Assembly (NCBI GenBank): GCA_024697595.1
Contig: JAILFK010000070.1
Location: forward strand, 19,689-83,688
Source of the DNA: Lachnospiraceae bacterium
GTDB lineage: Bacteria; Bacillota; Clostridia; Lachnospirales; Lachnospiraceae
DNA: 64,000 bases
Direction of reading: 5' to 3'
The position numbers and the translations under genes were made by a program. Positions 45,423 through 54,544 of the stretch are shown in pieces. Below the pieces are notes generated by a model. It made no database searches, was not told the origin of the DNA, and was given only the letters and a program-made list of their open reading frames with translations. Each line of letters begins with the position of its first letter. The stretch's first letter is position 1.

Positions 45423-48161
45423 TTAATCAATATCCTCATTAACAGGATATTCATCATCTAAAATCCCACCATCTCCATCATCAGAACCTGTTGGAACATA
45501 ATTAGGATTTAGATAGATTTCAAAATCCGTCAATGACATGGTAACCGTTCTTGGTTTTGTGCCCAATTCAGGTCCCACAACACCTGCCATTTCCAGTTGG
45601 TCCATAATTCTAGCGGCTCTGTTAAAACCAATTCTAAAATTCCTCTGAAGCATTCCAATGGAGCCTTTTTGTTTTGATATGATCAATCGTCCTGCATCAG
45701 CAAAGTATTGGTCTTGATCATCATCAAATCCGCTGCCTCCACCATCTATAGATGTGGAATTTCCAGAAGCACCGCCTTCGGATTCTACAGCTTTGATAAT
45801 ATTTTCATCATATTCTGCATCAACGTTGGTATCTTTAATATAGTCAACCACCTGTTGAATCTCCTCAGTTCTAACAAATGCTCCCTGTACACGTACAGGT
45901 TTTGTAAGGCTTTGAGGATAATAAAGCATATCACCATTTCCCAACAGATTTTCTGCACCATTCATATCAATAATGGTTCTTGAATCGATTCCACTATTAA
46001 CAGATAAGGCTATTCTTGATGGCATATTTGCTTTGATCAATCCGGTTACAACATCAACCGAAGGTCTTTGAGTGGCAAGAATCATATACATACCCGCCGC
46101 TCTAGCCTTTTGTGCCAGTCGACATATGGACTCTTCAACCTCTTTGGCGGCAGCCATCATCAAATCAGCCAACTCATCAACGATTATAACAATCTCAGAC
46201 ATTTTACCAACGCTTTCAGTTTCACCTTGATTATTAATTGGCAACTCAATGGAACCACCATTTTTTATGATTTTATCATTAAAACTCTTGATATCCCTTG
46301 CCCCAGCCTGGGCAAACATCTGATATCGCCTGTTCATCTCTGTCACAGCCCAATTTAAAGCACCTGCAGCCTTTTTAGGATCTGTAACAACAGGTAACAA
46401 CAGATGTGGAATGCCATTATATACACTAAATTCCACAACCTTTGGATCAATCATAATAAATTTAACTTCATCAGGTGTGGCTTTATACAATATACTCATA
46501 ATAATAGAGTTTGTTAAAACCGATTTACCAGAACCTGTAGTTCCCGCGATCAAAAGATGAGGCATCTTGGCCAAATTAGCTATTATTATGCTTCCAGCTA
46601 TATCTTTTCCCACTGTAAATGAAACTTTCGATTCAGCCTTTTTAAACTCTTTAGAATCTACAATTTCTTTAAAGCCAACACTTGCTCTCTTCGGATTAGG
46701 AACCTCTATTCCAACAGCTGCTTTCCCAGGAATTGGAGCCTCGATACGAATATCACTGACAGCAAGATTTAACTTTATATCATCTGCCAAATTGGTTATT
46801 CTATTAACTCTGACGCCATCCTCTGGCTTTATCTCATATCTGGTTACTGATGGACCGCATGTGGCATTTTCAACAGTAGCATTAATTCCAAAGTTCTTTA
46901 ATGTCTTTTCAAGTTTATCTGCGGTCTCATTAATCTTATCTTTAGTCATTCCACCGCCCCCATTGGCATCTGAAACCAATAGATTAAGTGGTGGCATCTT
47001 ATAATTAGATTTGCTTTTTTTTGCGATATTTTTTATCTCTTTATTTACAGCATTGGTACTTGCTGCAACCTCCGCCTGACTTTGAGCAGTCTTTTGAGGT
47101 TTTCTAGTTTTTTGCTCATGCGTATTTATTAAATCATCTGTATTAGCATTAGAAACAACCGGTGTTGGTTCCTTGCTCTCTTGAGAAATTTCACTTCGTG
47201 ATTTCATTCTAGATTTAAGAGGTATTCTGTTGACATCTGCGACTTCCACATCAGCCATTCCAGAAGAAACCTCATTAATATCATCAGAATTATCACTTAT
47301 AGGCGTCACTCCTTCAGTGATTGAAGTATCAAAAGCCACACCTGATATTTTGCGTTCTCTTCGAGGTCTATCACTCTCTGCAGCAACTTTTAGTTGCTCT
47401 TCTTGGGCTAATTTATCTCGTTCAATACGATCTAGTCTAGCATTTCTAGCCTCATTAGCATCATTATATCTACGTCTTCTCTGCTTGCGATTGTAAGTTT
47501 TATGAGGTAGTATAGTCACTCCACTCAAAACCACAAAAGAAATAACCAAAAGGATTATATCTATTAGATATGCACCAATTAAGCCAAAACCTTTTACAAA
47601 TATAGCCGCAAATAAGCCGCCAAAAAAGCCGCCGCCAGCTTTGTTCTCATATCCATTTAAATATGCCATTTTAGGACCTACATAATCTCCTTCATGGGTG
47701 AGCAATTCTATAAATAAACAGATGCATAAAGCTATAACTATCGATACAATAACTCGATTAACCATTTTTTTATTTCCTAAATTAGAAATAATAAAAAAGG
47801 TTCCAATTATAATTATCAAAGGTAGCAAGTAAGCAATTATACCGAAAAGTCCGAAGAAAAATCCGCTAAAAGCTCCACCTACAACTCCACCAAAACCAAT
47901 ATTACCAATAAACAAAAGTAAACCAATTAAAATACTTGCCCATAAAATAATATCCTTGATTAGTTCAAGTTGTTCTGGATCTAAAGTTTTAACCTCATTT
48001 ACACCACTAGAAGCACTTTTTTTACTAGTGGATTTTGTTGACTTGTTCTTGGTACTATTATTTGTAGACTTAGATTTACTAGAATTTGTTTTTCTAGTGC
48101 CAGAAGTTTTAGTATTCTTTTTAGTTGTTTTAGAAGATGTTGTTTTCTTCTTTGTTGCCAT
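45423..48161 (-). CDS. ftsK: DNA translocase FtsK/SpoIIIE
   Basis: 912 residues. After a Lys/Ser/Thr-rich N-terminus come four membrane helices (about 68-220) and a charged linker. The motor domain has Walker A AGTTGSGKS and Walker B IVIIVDELADLMM. The C-terminal winged-helix gamma domain (IISKQKGSIGMLQRNFRIG) recognises polarity sequences in other species. FtsK clears the septum of DNA and activates Xer recombination; a XerS-like recombinase is encoded 35 kb to the left. It follows uppP by 28 bases. Confidence 0.96.
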   Translation of the reverse strand: MATKKKTTSSKTTKKNTKTSGTRKTNSSKSKSTNNSTKNKSTKSTSKKSASSGVNEVKTLDPEQLELIKDIILWASILIGLLLFIGNIGFGGVVGGAFSGFFFGLFGIIAYLLPLIIIIGTFFIISNLGNKKMVNRVIVSIVIALCICLFIELLTHEGDYVGPKMAYLNGYENKAGGGFFGGLFAAIFVKGFGLIGAYLIDIILLVISFVVLSGVTILPHKTYNRKQRRRRYNDANEARNARLDRIERDKLAQEEQLKVAAESDRPRRERKISGVAFDTSITEGVTPISDNSDDINEVSSGMADVEVADVNRIPLKSRMKSRSEISQESKEPTPVVSNANTDDLINTHEQKTRKPQKTAQSQAEVAASTNAVNKEIKNIAKKSKSNYKMPPLNLLVSDANGGGGMTKDKINETADKLEKTLKNFGINATVENATCGPSVTRYEIKPEDGVRVNRITNLADDIKLNLAVSDIRIEAPIPGKAAVGIEVPNPKRASVGFKEIVDSKEFKKAESKVSFTVGKDIAGSIIIANLAKMPHLLIAGTTGSGKSVLTNSIIMSILYKATPDEVKFIMIDPKVVEFSVYNGIPHLLLPVVTDPKKAAGALNWAVTEMNRRYQMFAQAGARDIKSFNDKIIKNGGSIELPINNQGETESVGKMSEIVIIVDELADLMMAAAKEVEESICRLAQKARAAGMYMILATQRPSVDVVTGLIKANMPSRIALSVNSGIDSRTIIDMNGAENLLGNGDMLYYPQSLTKPVRVQGAFVRTEEIQQVVDYIKDTNVDAEYDENIIKAVESEGGASGNSTSIDGGGSGFDDDQDQYFADAGRLIISKQKGSIGMLQRNFRIGFNRAARIMDQLEMAGVVGPELGTKPRTVTMSLTDFEIYLNPNYVPTGSDDGDGGILDDEYPVNEDID

Positions 48162-48189
48162 TAAAATCTAACTCCTATAATCAATAATT

Positions 48190-49071
48190 TTAAACTAATC
48201 CCATCAAATAAATCACAATGGACAAAAGTCCCACACATATGCAATATATTGAAAAGAATTTGAATTTTTGCTTTCTAACTATTAAAAGCATGGCTTTAAT
48301 ACAAATAAAACCTACAACCGCAGCCACTACCATTCCAACCAAATAATTAATAATCTCGTTGGTAGGGATTTCAGAGATAGCCACATCTTTAATTTCTAAT
48401 ATTGCCGCTCCTAAAATAGCAGGTATAGACATGATAAATGAATACTTAACAGCATATTTTCTGTTAAATCCACATGCCAAGCAAGCCGTTATAGTAGTTC
48501 CAGATCTAGATAATCCAGGCAATGTGGCAAAACCTTGACAAATACCAATAAATAAGGCATTTCCTGTGCTTGTTGTCTTGGGTGTTTTATATGTATTAGT
48601 TATTTTATCCGAAATAAATAATAATATTCCTGTTACAATCAAACAAACTGCCGGCACAATAAGTATTGTTGAAGCTTGTTCAATATAATCATCAAAAAGT
48701 AAACCGATAATAGCTGTTGGTATAGTGGAAACTAAAACTAGAAGCACAAACTTTCTATAACTATTATTAATTACCTTTCTATAACATTTTTTATCTTTTG
48801 AAAAAATATTAATTATAAAAATAAAGAAATTGCATATTACATCAAATACTAAGGCAAATCCTTGACGCAACATGGCGAATATGTCTTTATAAAATGCAAT
48901 AAATATGGCGCATAAGGTACCAACATGTAATAAAATGTCAAAAAATAAACCTGTTTCGCTCTCAATTCCAAATAATATTTTAAACAGAGCTAAGTGTCCT
49001 GAGCTACTTACTGGAAGAAATTCTGTAAGCCCTTGTATCAAGCCCATTATTATCGCTTCAAAAATAGACAT
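48190..49071 (-). CDS. uppP: Undecaprenyl-diphosphatase (UppP/BacA)
   Basis: 293 residues, integral membrane phosphatase recycling the lipid carrier for wall synthesis; gives bacitracin tolerance. Signatures: GLIQGLTEFLPVSSSGHL near the N-terminus and GFATLPGLSRSGTTI near 185. It has its own promoter downstream of the glgA terminator. Confidence 0.96.
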   Translation of the reverse strand: MSIFEAIIMGLIQGLTEFLPVSSSGHLALFKILFGIESETGLFFDILLHVGTLCAIFIAFYKDIFAMLRQGFALVFDVICNFFIFIINIFSKDKKCYRKVINNSYRKFVLLVLVSTIPTAIIGLLFDDYIEQASTILIVPAVCLIVTGILLFISDKITNTYKTPKTTSTGNALFIGICQGFATLPGLSRSGTTITACLACGFNRKYAVKYSFIMSIPAILGAAILEIKDVAISEIPTNEIINYLVGMVVAAVVGFICIKAMLLIVRKQKFKFFSIYCICVGLLSIVIYLMGLV

Positions 49072-49105
49072 ACTACTCTCCTATTAACATAATTTAACAA
49101 AGTAC

Positions 49106-49134
49106 ATAATACCATATTTTGTAGTTTGTGTCAT
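49106..49134 (-). promoter_or_regulatory. Promoter of uppP
   Basis: On the - strand ATGACA (49134-49129), 17-base spacer, TATTAT (49111-49106); 5 of 6 matches in each element. Confidence 0.65.
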
Positions 49135-49161
49135 TATGAATGGGCAAATCTTGTGAAAAAA

Positions 49162-49207
49162 TAAAAAAATAGGCGAAGAAATTATAAAACTAATTTCACT
49201 TCGCCTA
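49162..49207 (-). terminator. Terminator after glgA
   Basis: On the - strand TAGGCGAAG...AATT pairs with AATT...CTTCGCCTA (49207-49192 / 49183-49170, small bulge), followed by ATTTTTTTATTTTTTC. Confidence 0.88.
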
Positions 49208-49245
49208 AAATACAATTTTTTATCAAATTATTACAACAGAATCAT

Positions 49246-50703
49246 TTAACAAGATTCTCCTAAAAGGTATTTATACATTCCCTCATAATAGACTTTTGAA
49301 TTGTTCCAAGAATAATCTTTTTGCATTCCTCGATCAATCATCTTGTTCCAATCTTTCTTTTTATCAAAATATACAAATTTAGAATAGTTGACAACATTTA
49401 ATAATTCATCACCATTATAATTAGCAAAGGAGAATCCATCTCCTGTATGCTCATATTCATTAAATGGTATTATTGTATCTTTTAATCCACCAGTTTCTCT
49501 AACAATAGGAACAGTTCCATATCTAAAAGAAATCAACTGAGTTAAACCACAAGGTTCGAATCTAGATGGCATCAAAAATGCATCAGCCGCAGCATACAAC
49601 TTTCTGGCCAAATCCTCTGAATAGCATATATTTGCTGAGATTTTATCTGGATATTTCCATGCATAATGCCTAAACATATTTTCATATTGAGCTTCGCCTG
49701 TTCCTATGACAACTAATTGAGTATTATCATCAACTAATCGCTCAATACAGTAATTGATTAGATCTAAACCTTTTTGATCAGTCAATCGTGAAATTAAACC
49801 GATCATATATTTCTTTTTATCAACCGTAAGACCAAGCATCTCTTGTAATTTGGTCTTATTTATCTTTTTATTCGTTCTGAAATTAGCGGCATCATAATTT
49901 TTAAACAAAGCCTGGTCTGTAGCTGGATTATATGATTCATAATCAATACCATTTACAATGCCCTTCATATCTAAATGCCTTGCGCTAAGTAGTCCATCTA
50001 ACCCTTCGCCATAATAAGCAGTTTGAATCTCTTGGGCATAAGATTCGCTGACAGTTGTAATATAATCAGCATAAACAATACCGCCCTTTAGCATATTTGC
50101 AGCCTTTTTAAATTCTAATTTATCTGGGGTAAATACATCTCTTGGTAACCCTGAGATTCCTTGAATAGTCTTTATATCCCAAACGCCTTGAAATTTTAAG
50201 TTATGAATTGTCACAACGCTTTTCATTCCAGTAAAAAATAAATTAGATGCAAATTCAGTCTTTAAATATACAGGTATCAATCCAGTCTGCCAATCATGGC
50301 AATGGATAATATCTGGTTGAAAATCAACAATTGGGAGCATGGATAAAACCGCTTTATCAAAATATGTGAATTTCTCAATGTCATATCTAGCATCAGAATA
50401 TGGATAAAAGCACTCAAAGTACTCTAAGTTATCAATGAAATAATAAATAATACCATTGTATTCATATTCCATCACGCCCACGTATTTATCGCCAACATAT
50501 GGTCCCATATCCATTTGGAAATGACATACATATTTAAATTCGTCCCTGTACTGAGGTGGGATACAAGTATAATCCGGCAATACAACTCTCACATCCCATT
50601 CATTCTTGTCAAACTCCTTTGGCAACGCCCCCACAACGTCAGCCAACCCTCCTGTCTTCACAAAAGGTACACATTCACTAGATGCAAAAAGTACTTTTTT
50701 CAT
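49246..50703 (-). CDS. glgA: Glycogen synthase (ADP-glucose type)
   Basis: 485 residues, GT5 glucosyltransferase. The ADP-glucose motif KTGGLADVVGALP starts at residue 17. The C-terminal GT-B half has GLISRLTDQKGLDL and FEPCGLTQLISFRYGTVPIVRETGGL. No other glg gene is adjacent; it follows yebC by 47 bases and ends at a strong terminator. Substrate ADP-glucose is by family. Confidence 0.94.
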   Translation of the reverse strand: MKKVLFASSECVPFVKTGGLADVVGALPKEFDKNEWDVRVVLPDYTCIPPQYRDEFKYVCHFQMDMGPYVGDKYVGVMEYEYNGIIYYFIDNLEYFECFYPYSDARYDIEKFTYFDKAVLSMLPIVDFQPDIIHCHDWQTGLIPVYLKTEFASNLFFTGMKSVVTIHNLKFQGVWDIKTIQGISGLPRDVFTPDKLEFKKAANMLKGGIVYADYITTVSESYAQEIQTAYYGEGLDGLLSARHLDMKGIVNGIDYESYNPATDQALFKNYDAANFRTNKKINKTKLQEMLGLTVDKKKYMIGLISRLTDQKGLDLINYCIERLVDDNTQLVVIGTGEAQYENMFRHYAWKYPDKISANICYSEDLARKLYAAADAFLMPSRFEPCGLTQLISFRYGTVPIVRETGGLKDTIIPFNEYEHTGDGFSFANYNGDELLNVVNYSKFVYFDKKKDWNKMIDRGMQKDYSWNNSKVYYEGMYKYLLGESC

Positions 50704-50750
50704 CCATACCTCCCATCTTCTTCAAAAGAAGAAAACCTTCAATTTATAGA

Positions 50751-51479
50751 TTATTCATCCCAATTATGATATACATCCTGTACATCATCATCATCATCTA
50801 AAAGTCCCAATAATTTGTTAATACTATAAATATCTTCATCATCTGTTAGTTCCACATAAGTCTGAGGAAGCATTGTAACCTCAGCATTGGCCATAACAAC
50901 GCCTTCTTTCTCAAGCGCTTCTCTAACTGCAGAAAAATCAGCAGGATCAGTTAAAATCTCAAAACTGTCCTCCTCTTCATTGAAATCCTCTGCACCTGCA
51001 TCGAGAGCGATCATCATAAGGTCGTCTGCATCCATATCGCAATCTTCACGAGATACTAAAATTTGACCCTTTTCATCAAACATAAAGGATACACATCCCT
51101 GTGTTCCCATGTTTCCCTTACCCTTTGTAAATGCGCTTCGCACATTTGCAGCAGTTCTATTTTTATTATCTGTAAGTGCCTTTACAATGATTGCTGTACC
51201 ATTTGGTCCATATCCCTCGTATGTAACACTTTCATAATTAACTGAATTAGCATCACCAGCAGCCTTCTTGATTCCTCTTTCAATTGTGTCATTAGGCATG
51301 TTATTAGATTTAGCCTTGGCAATTACATCACGTAACTTGCTGTTGTTCTCAGGATCTGGTCCGCCTTCCTTTACTGCAACAGCAATTTCTCTACCGATAA
51401 TTGTAAATATTTTTCCTTTTGCAGCATCATTCTTCTCTTTTTTGTGCTTAATATTAGCAAATTTTGAATGTCCTGACAT
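50751..51479 (-). CDS. yebC: YebC/PmpR family protein
   Basis: 242 residues starting [23 protein letters not shown], the canonical YebC opening. ATG 51479 is chosen over the upstream TTG (51488) because family members start here and GAGGA is 10 bases before. [25 protein letters not shown] is the central signature. Described as a transcription regulator; recent work on relatives links YebC to translation of proline-rich stretches. It has its own promoter. Confidence 0.94.
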   Translation of the reverse strand: MSGHSKFANIKHKKEKNDAAKGKIFTIIGREIAVAVKEGGPDPENNSKLRDVIAKAKSNNMPNDTIERGIKKAAGDANSVNYESVTYEGYGPNGTAIIVKALTDNKNRTAANVRSAFTKGKGNMGTQGCVSFMFDEKGQILVSREDCDMDADDLMMIALDAGAEDFNEEEDSFEILTDPADFSAVREALEKEGVVMANAEVTMLPQTYVELTDDEDIYSINKLLGLLDDDDDVQDVYHNWDE

Positions 51480-51522
51480 AAATTTCAATTCCTCTTTTCT
51501 ATTTCTTATATTATCAATAAAA

Positions 51523-51551
51523 TTCTAACATTTTTAACTATGGCTTTCAAG
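51523..51551 (-). promoter_or_regulatory. Promoter of yebC
   Basis: On the - strand TTGAAA (51551-51546), 17-base spacer, TAGAAT (51528-51523); 5 of 6 matches in each element. Confidence 0.7.
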
Positions 51552-51558
51552 ATTAGCG

Positions 51559-53067
51559 CTATAAATTATACTCTATCAAGACCTTTTTAAGTCCATTGAT
51601 TAAATCGCTGGCAACCATACCATGATAACCACATTTTTCAATCATGGAATCTCCTGCAAGTCCATGAATATAAACTCCTAGGCATGCTGCATCATCTGCA
51701 TTCATTCCCTGGGCAATCAATCCGCCTATTATGCCTGAAAGTACATCTCCGCTTCCGGCCACAGCCATCCCTTCATTTCCTGACGTGTTGATATAGATAG
51801 TTCCATAGGATGTAGCCGTTATTGTAGCTGCATTTTTTAAGACAATATTCACTTTATTATTCATGGCAAAATCATTTGCAATTTCAAGTGAATGTAGTTC
51901 TACATAACCCGCTGGATTATTGCAAATCCTAGACATTTCACCAATATGTGGAGTCATGACTGCATCCACCTGAATATTTTTTAAGATGTTCTTATCCCCG
52001 GCAATCATATTGATGGCATCTGCATCTATAACAAGAGGTGAATCAGCATTTTCAATAACAGTATGTAAAATATTTTTTGATCTGTCATCTGTGCCAAGTC
52101 CTGGACCAATAACAACGGCATCCATCTGTTTTAAAAGTTCTATCAATTCATCTTTATCGAAAGAATCCTCATTTTCATCTGCAATTGAGCTATAACATTT
52201 CACAATGGCTTCAGGAAATTTTGACAATATAAAATCTCTATTAGAAATATGGGTATATACGTAAACCATACCAGATCCTATTGTCATAGCCGCCTTGCTT
52301 GATAAATATGCTGCGCCGCCGTACTCTTTACTTCCTACTACACAAAGCACTTTGCCATTGCTGCCTTTGTGGCTGTCAACCTCGGCTTTAGGCAACGCGA
52401 ATAAATCTCTTTGTTCCAAATAATTATATTTTGGTCTTATATTTAATAAGCTTTGCTCATCGATACCAATGTCTGCAACCACCACATTTCCACAATATTT
52501 ACGGCCTGGAAATAATACATGGCCAATTTTTGGAAAGCCAAAGGTGACTGTGGCATCAGCCATAACACTTAATCCTTGAGGATAACCATTATCAGCAGAC
52601 AAACCAGAAGGAATATCAACTGCCACCACATAAGCAGAACTATCATTAATATTCTGAATCATCTGGCCATAATCTCCAGCAACCTCTCTAGTCAGACCAA
52701 TTCCAAAAATGGCATCAACAATAACATCAGTAGTTACTAATTCTTCAACAAATTCCACCTGGTATCTCTGGCAAATATTATATTGTTTAATATTGTCTTT
52801 AGAAGCCTTGGCCCTATCTCCTATACAAAGTACTTTTACGTCCAATCCTTCTTTGGTCAATAATCTGGCAATGGCAAGTCCATCACCGCCATTATTGCCA
52901 GTTCCACAAACCACCAAAACAGATTTGTCTCTACCGTAATTTTCAATTATATAAGTACATACACTAATAGCGGCACGCTCCATCAAAACCATGGATGGAA
53001 TTCCAAAATACTCGATTGTATTTTTGTCTGCCTCCTGCATCTCCTTTGCATTTAATAAGTATTTCAT
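51559..53067 (-). CDS. nnr: Bifunctional NAD(P)H-hydrate repair enzyme NnrDE
   Basis: 502 residues. The N-terminal epimerase (about 1-215; VVCGTGNNGGDGLAIARLL, AVDIPSGLSAD) and C-terminal ADP-dependent dehydratase (about 225-500; GSKEYGGAAYLSSKAAM, VIDADAIN, and catalytic Asp in AGSGDVLSG) together repair damaged NADHX. ATG 53067 is chosen: GGAGG is 5 bases upstream, while a GTG at 53073 overlaps that site. Its position two genes after rex links NADH repair to NADH sensing. Confidence 0.95.
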   Translation of the reverse strand: MKYLLNAKEMQEADKNTIEYFGIPSMVLMERAAISVCTYIIENYGRDKSVLVVCGTGNNGGDGLAIARLLTKEGLDVKVLCIGDRAKASKDNIKQYNICQRYQVEFVEELVTTDVIVDAIFGIGLTREVAGDYGQMIQNINDSSAYVVAVDIPSGLSADNGYPQGLSVMADATVTFGFPKIGHVLFPGRKYCGNVVVADIGIDEQSLLNIRPKYNYLEQRDLFALPKAEVDSHKGSNGKVLCVVGSKEYGGAAYLSSKAAMTIGSGMVYVYTHISNRDFILSKFPEAIVKCYSSIADENEDSFDKDELIELLKQMDAVVIGPGLGTDDRSKNILHTVIENADSPLVIDADAINMIAGDKNILKNIQVDAVMTPHIGEMSRICNNPAGYVELHSLEIANDFAMNNKVNIVLKNAATITATSYGTIYINTSGNEGMAVAGSGDVLSGIIGGLIAQGMNADDAACLGVYIHGLAGDSMIEKCGYHGMVASDLINGLKKVLIEYNL

Positions 53068-53081
53068 AAACACCTCCGTAT

Positions 53082-53115
53082 AAAAAATATGACAGGCGTA
53101 TTTAACCTGTCATAT
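53082..53115 (-). terminator. Terminator after the coiled-coil gene
   Basis: On the - strand a perfect 10-bp stem ATATGACAGG / CCTGTCATAT (53115-53106 / 53096-53087) followed by TTTTTT. It ends about 10 bases before the nnrDE ribosome site. Confidence 0.88.
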
Positions 53116-53139
53116 ATTATTTATTCTCTGTGGTATCAA
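53111..53139 (-). promoter_or_regulatory. Candidate nnrDE promoter at the terminator
   Basis: On the - strand TTGATA (53139-53134), 17-base spacer, TATATG (53116-53111). The start would fall inside the left arm of the terminator hairpin, so nnrDE mRNA would not form it. Confidence 0.5.
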
Positions 53140-53812
53140 AATTCTCACCTTGAGATAATTTTTGAGAATCTCTAGTATCACCGACAATAGCCTCTCCTGT
53201 TGTGATTTCGACATCATTATTTTGTATATCAAACATCTCAACCACATCTTTACCAAAAATATCATGCATATATGCATATATTTCCTTGTTATTTATCTCA
53301 CGATTTTGCTTTTTTATAATATTTTTTTTCAGATCAATTCGAACTTGTTTTATCCAATCAGAGATTTCTTCCGCTTCATGATAGTTTACCCGAAGTCTAT
53401 CATAACAAAAATTCATAGTCTCAATCATTAAATCATTATTATAATCGGATATAATTTTAGGGAGTTCCATAAGTTCATCTTCATTGGCAGCCATTTTTTC
53501 ATTGACTTCTTCAATGAGACGTTTATTCTCTTCCTTTTTCTTGTTTGATGTATCCTGAGTATCATCCATATTATCTACGATACCCTTCATCAAGTCATTC
53601 TTAACCTTCTTTAGTTCCTTTAACTCCTGATTAAGTTTTCCCTGTCTAGCAAGAGCATCATTAATATTTTTCTCCAAATCTTTAACACGTTCTGTCTTGC
53701 CGGAAAGCGCAAAAAGTCTATGCCATTTTTGATCTAATATCAATATTGGAACTTTAACATTTTTTACAACTTGAGAAAAATTTTTATCTTCCAAAAATCC
53801 CACCCCAAACAA
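53117..53812 (-). CDS. Coiled-coil protein of unknown function, cotranscribed with rex
   Basis: 231 residues, not recognised. A short hydrophobic N-terminal part (VPILILDQKWHRLF, about 21-34), then a long charged coiled coil (about 40-125), a helical segment (about 130-205; MIETMNFCYDRLRVNYHEAEEISDWIKQ) and a disordered tail. No membrane helix or signal peptide. The start is uncertain: TTG 53812, GTG 53803 and TTG 53794 are in frame; the last has GGGGTGG before it. It begins 4 bases after rex. I recall similar unnamed proteins in Lachnospiraceae but no function. Confidence 0.7.
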   Translation of the reverse strand: MFGVGFLEDKNFSQVVKNVKVPILILDQKWHRLFALSGKTERVKDLEKNINDALARQGKLNQELKELKKVKNDLMKGIVDNMDDTQDTSNKKKEENKRLIEEVNEKMAANEDELMELPKIISDYNNDLMIETMNFCYDRLRVNYHEAEEISDWIKQVRIDLKKNIIKKQNREINNKEIYAYMHDIFGKDVVEMFDIQNNDVEITTGEAIVGDTRDSQKLSQGENFDTTENK

Positions 53813-53816
53813 ATAA

Positions 53817-54452
53817 TCATTTTATTTTATTACTATTTAATGCATTATAAGATAATCTCATAAGACTGTCTGATAAATGTACATTTTCAACAACAATGCC
53901 ATCCACATCATCCAAGTCAACATGAGCAAAATTCCAAATAGATGTTATTCCAAGCTCTACTAATTCTCTTGCAGTTGTTTCTGCATTAGCTCTAGGCAAA
54001 GTGAGAGCCGCAATATCTACCTTGTTCTTACGTAAAAAATCAGGCAGCTCATCCATCATCTGAACCTTAATTCCACGGACATCCATACCTTTCTTTTCAG
54101 GATTAGTATCAAAAAGTCCAATAATTTTAAAACCTAATTTATCAAATTTCACATAGTTTGTGACAGCCTGCCCCAAATTACCGACACCGATTACTATCAT
54201 ATTATGGCTCTCGTTAAGCCCTAAAATTTTACCAATTTCATCATAAAGATACTGCACATTGTATCCGTAACCCTGTTGACCAAAACCACCAAAATTATTT
54301 AAATCCTGTCTAATTTGAGATGCGGTAACATGCATTTTTTTGCTCAAATCACTAGATGAAATTCTCTCAACTCCAGCATCTAACAAATCTCCTAGATACC
54401 TATAGTATCGAGGCATTCTTCTTATAACCGCTTGAGATATATCTTTTTCCAA
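53817..54452 (-). CDS. rex: Redox-sensing transcriptional repressor Rex
   Basis: 211 residues. N-terminal winged helix (about 1-80; SQAVIRRMPRYYRYL, ISSSDLSKKMHVTASQIRQDLNNFGGFGQQGYGY) and a Rossmann domain that binds NADH (GVGNLGQAV, 89-97). Rex represses fermentation and NADH-oxidising genes until NADH rises. It has its own promoter; I could not find a convincing Rex operator in that promoter. Confidence 0.97.
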   Translation of the reverse strand: MEKDISQAVIRRMPRYYRYLGDLLDAGVERISSSDLSKKMHVTASQIRQDLNNFGGFGQQGYGYNVQYLYDEIGKILGLNESHNMIVIGVGNLGQAVTNYVKFDKLGFKIIGLFDTNPEKKGMDVRGIKVQMMDELPDFLRKNKVDIAALTLPRANAETTARELVELGITSIWNFAHVDLDDVDGIVVENVHLSDSLMRLSYNALNSNKIK

Positions 54453-54511
54453 TTTTTTCTCTCCTAAAACGCATCAATTGATGTTTATTGTTATATTATT
54501 ATCATTTAATA

Positions 54512-54540
54512 ATTATATTTTTTTCTGACAAAAGTGTCAA
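54512..54540 (-). promoter_or_regulatory. Promoter of rex
   Basis: On the - strand perfect TTGACA (54540-54535), 17-base spacer, perfect TATAAT (54517-54512). It lies just after the ABC-F stop. Confidence 0.88.
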
Positions 54541-54544
54541 ACTT

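Noticed and set aside
49084..49101. Rex operator upstream of uppP (TTAACATAATTTAACAA)
   Set aside because: Only one half matches TTGTTAA-N4-TTAACAA; no symmetry.
53162..53431. Plus-strand open frame opposite the coiled-coil gene
   Set aside because: Composition of an antisense shadow; no ribosome site or family resemblance.
54453..54511. Rex operator in the rex promoter region
   Set aside because: AT-rich repeats and an ATCAATTGAT palindrome are present, but nothing close to the Rex consensus.
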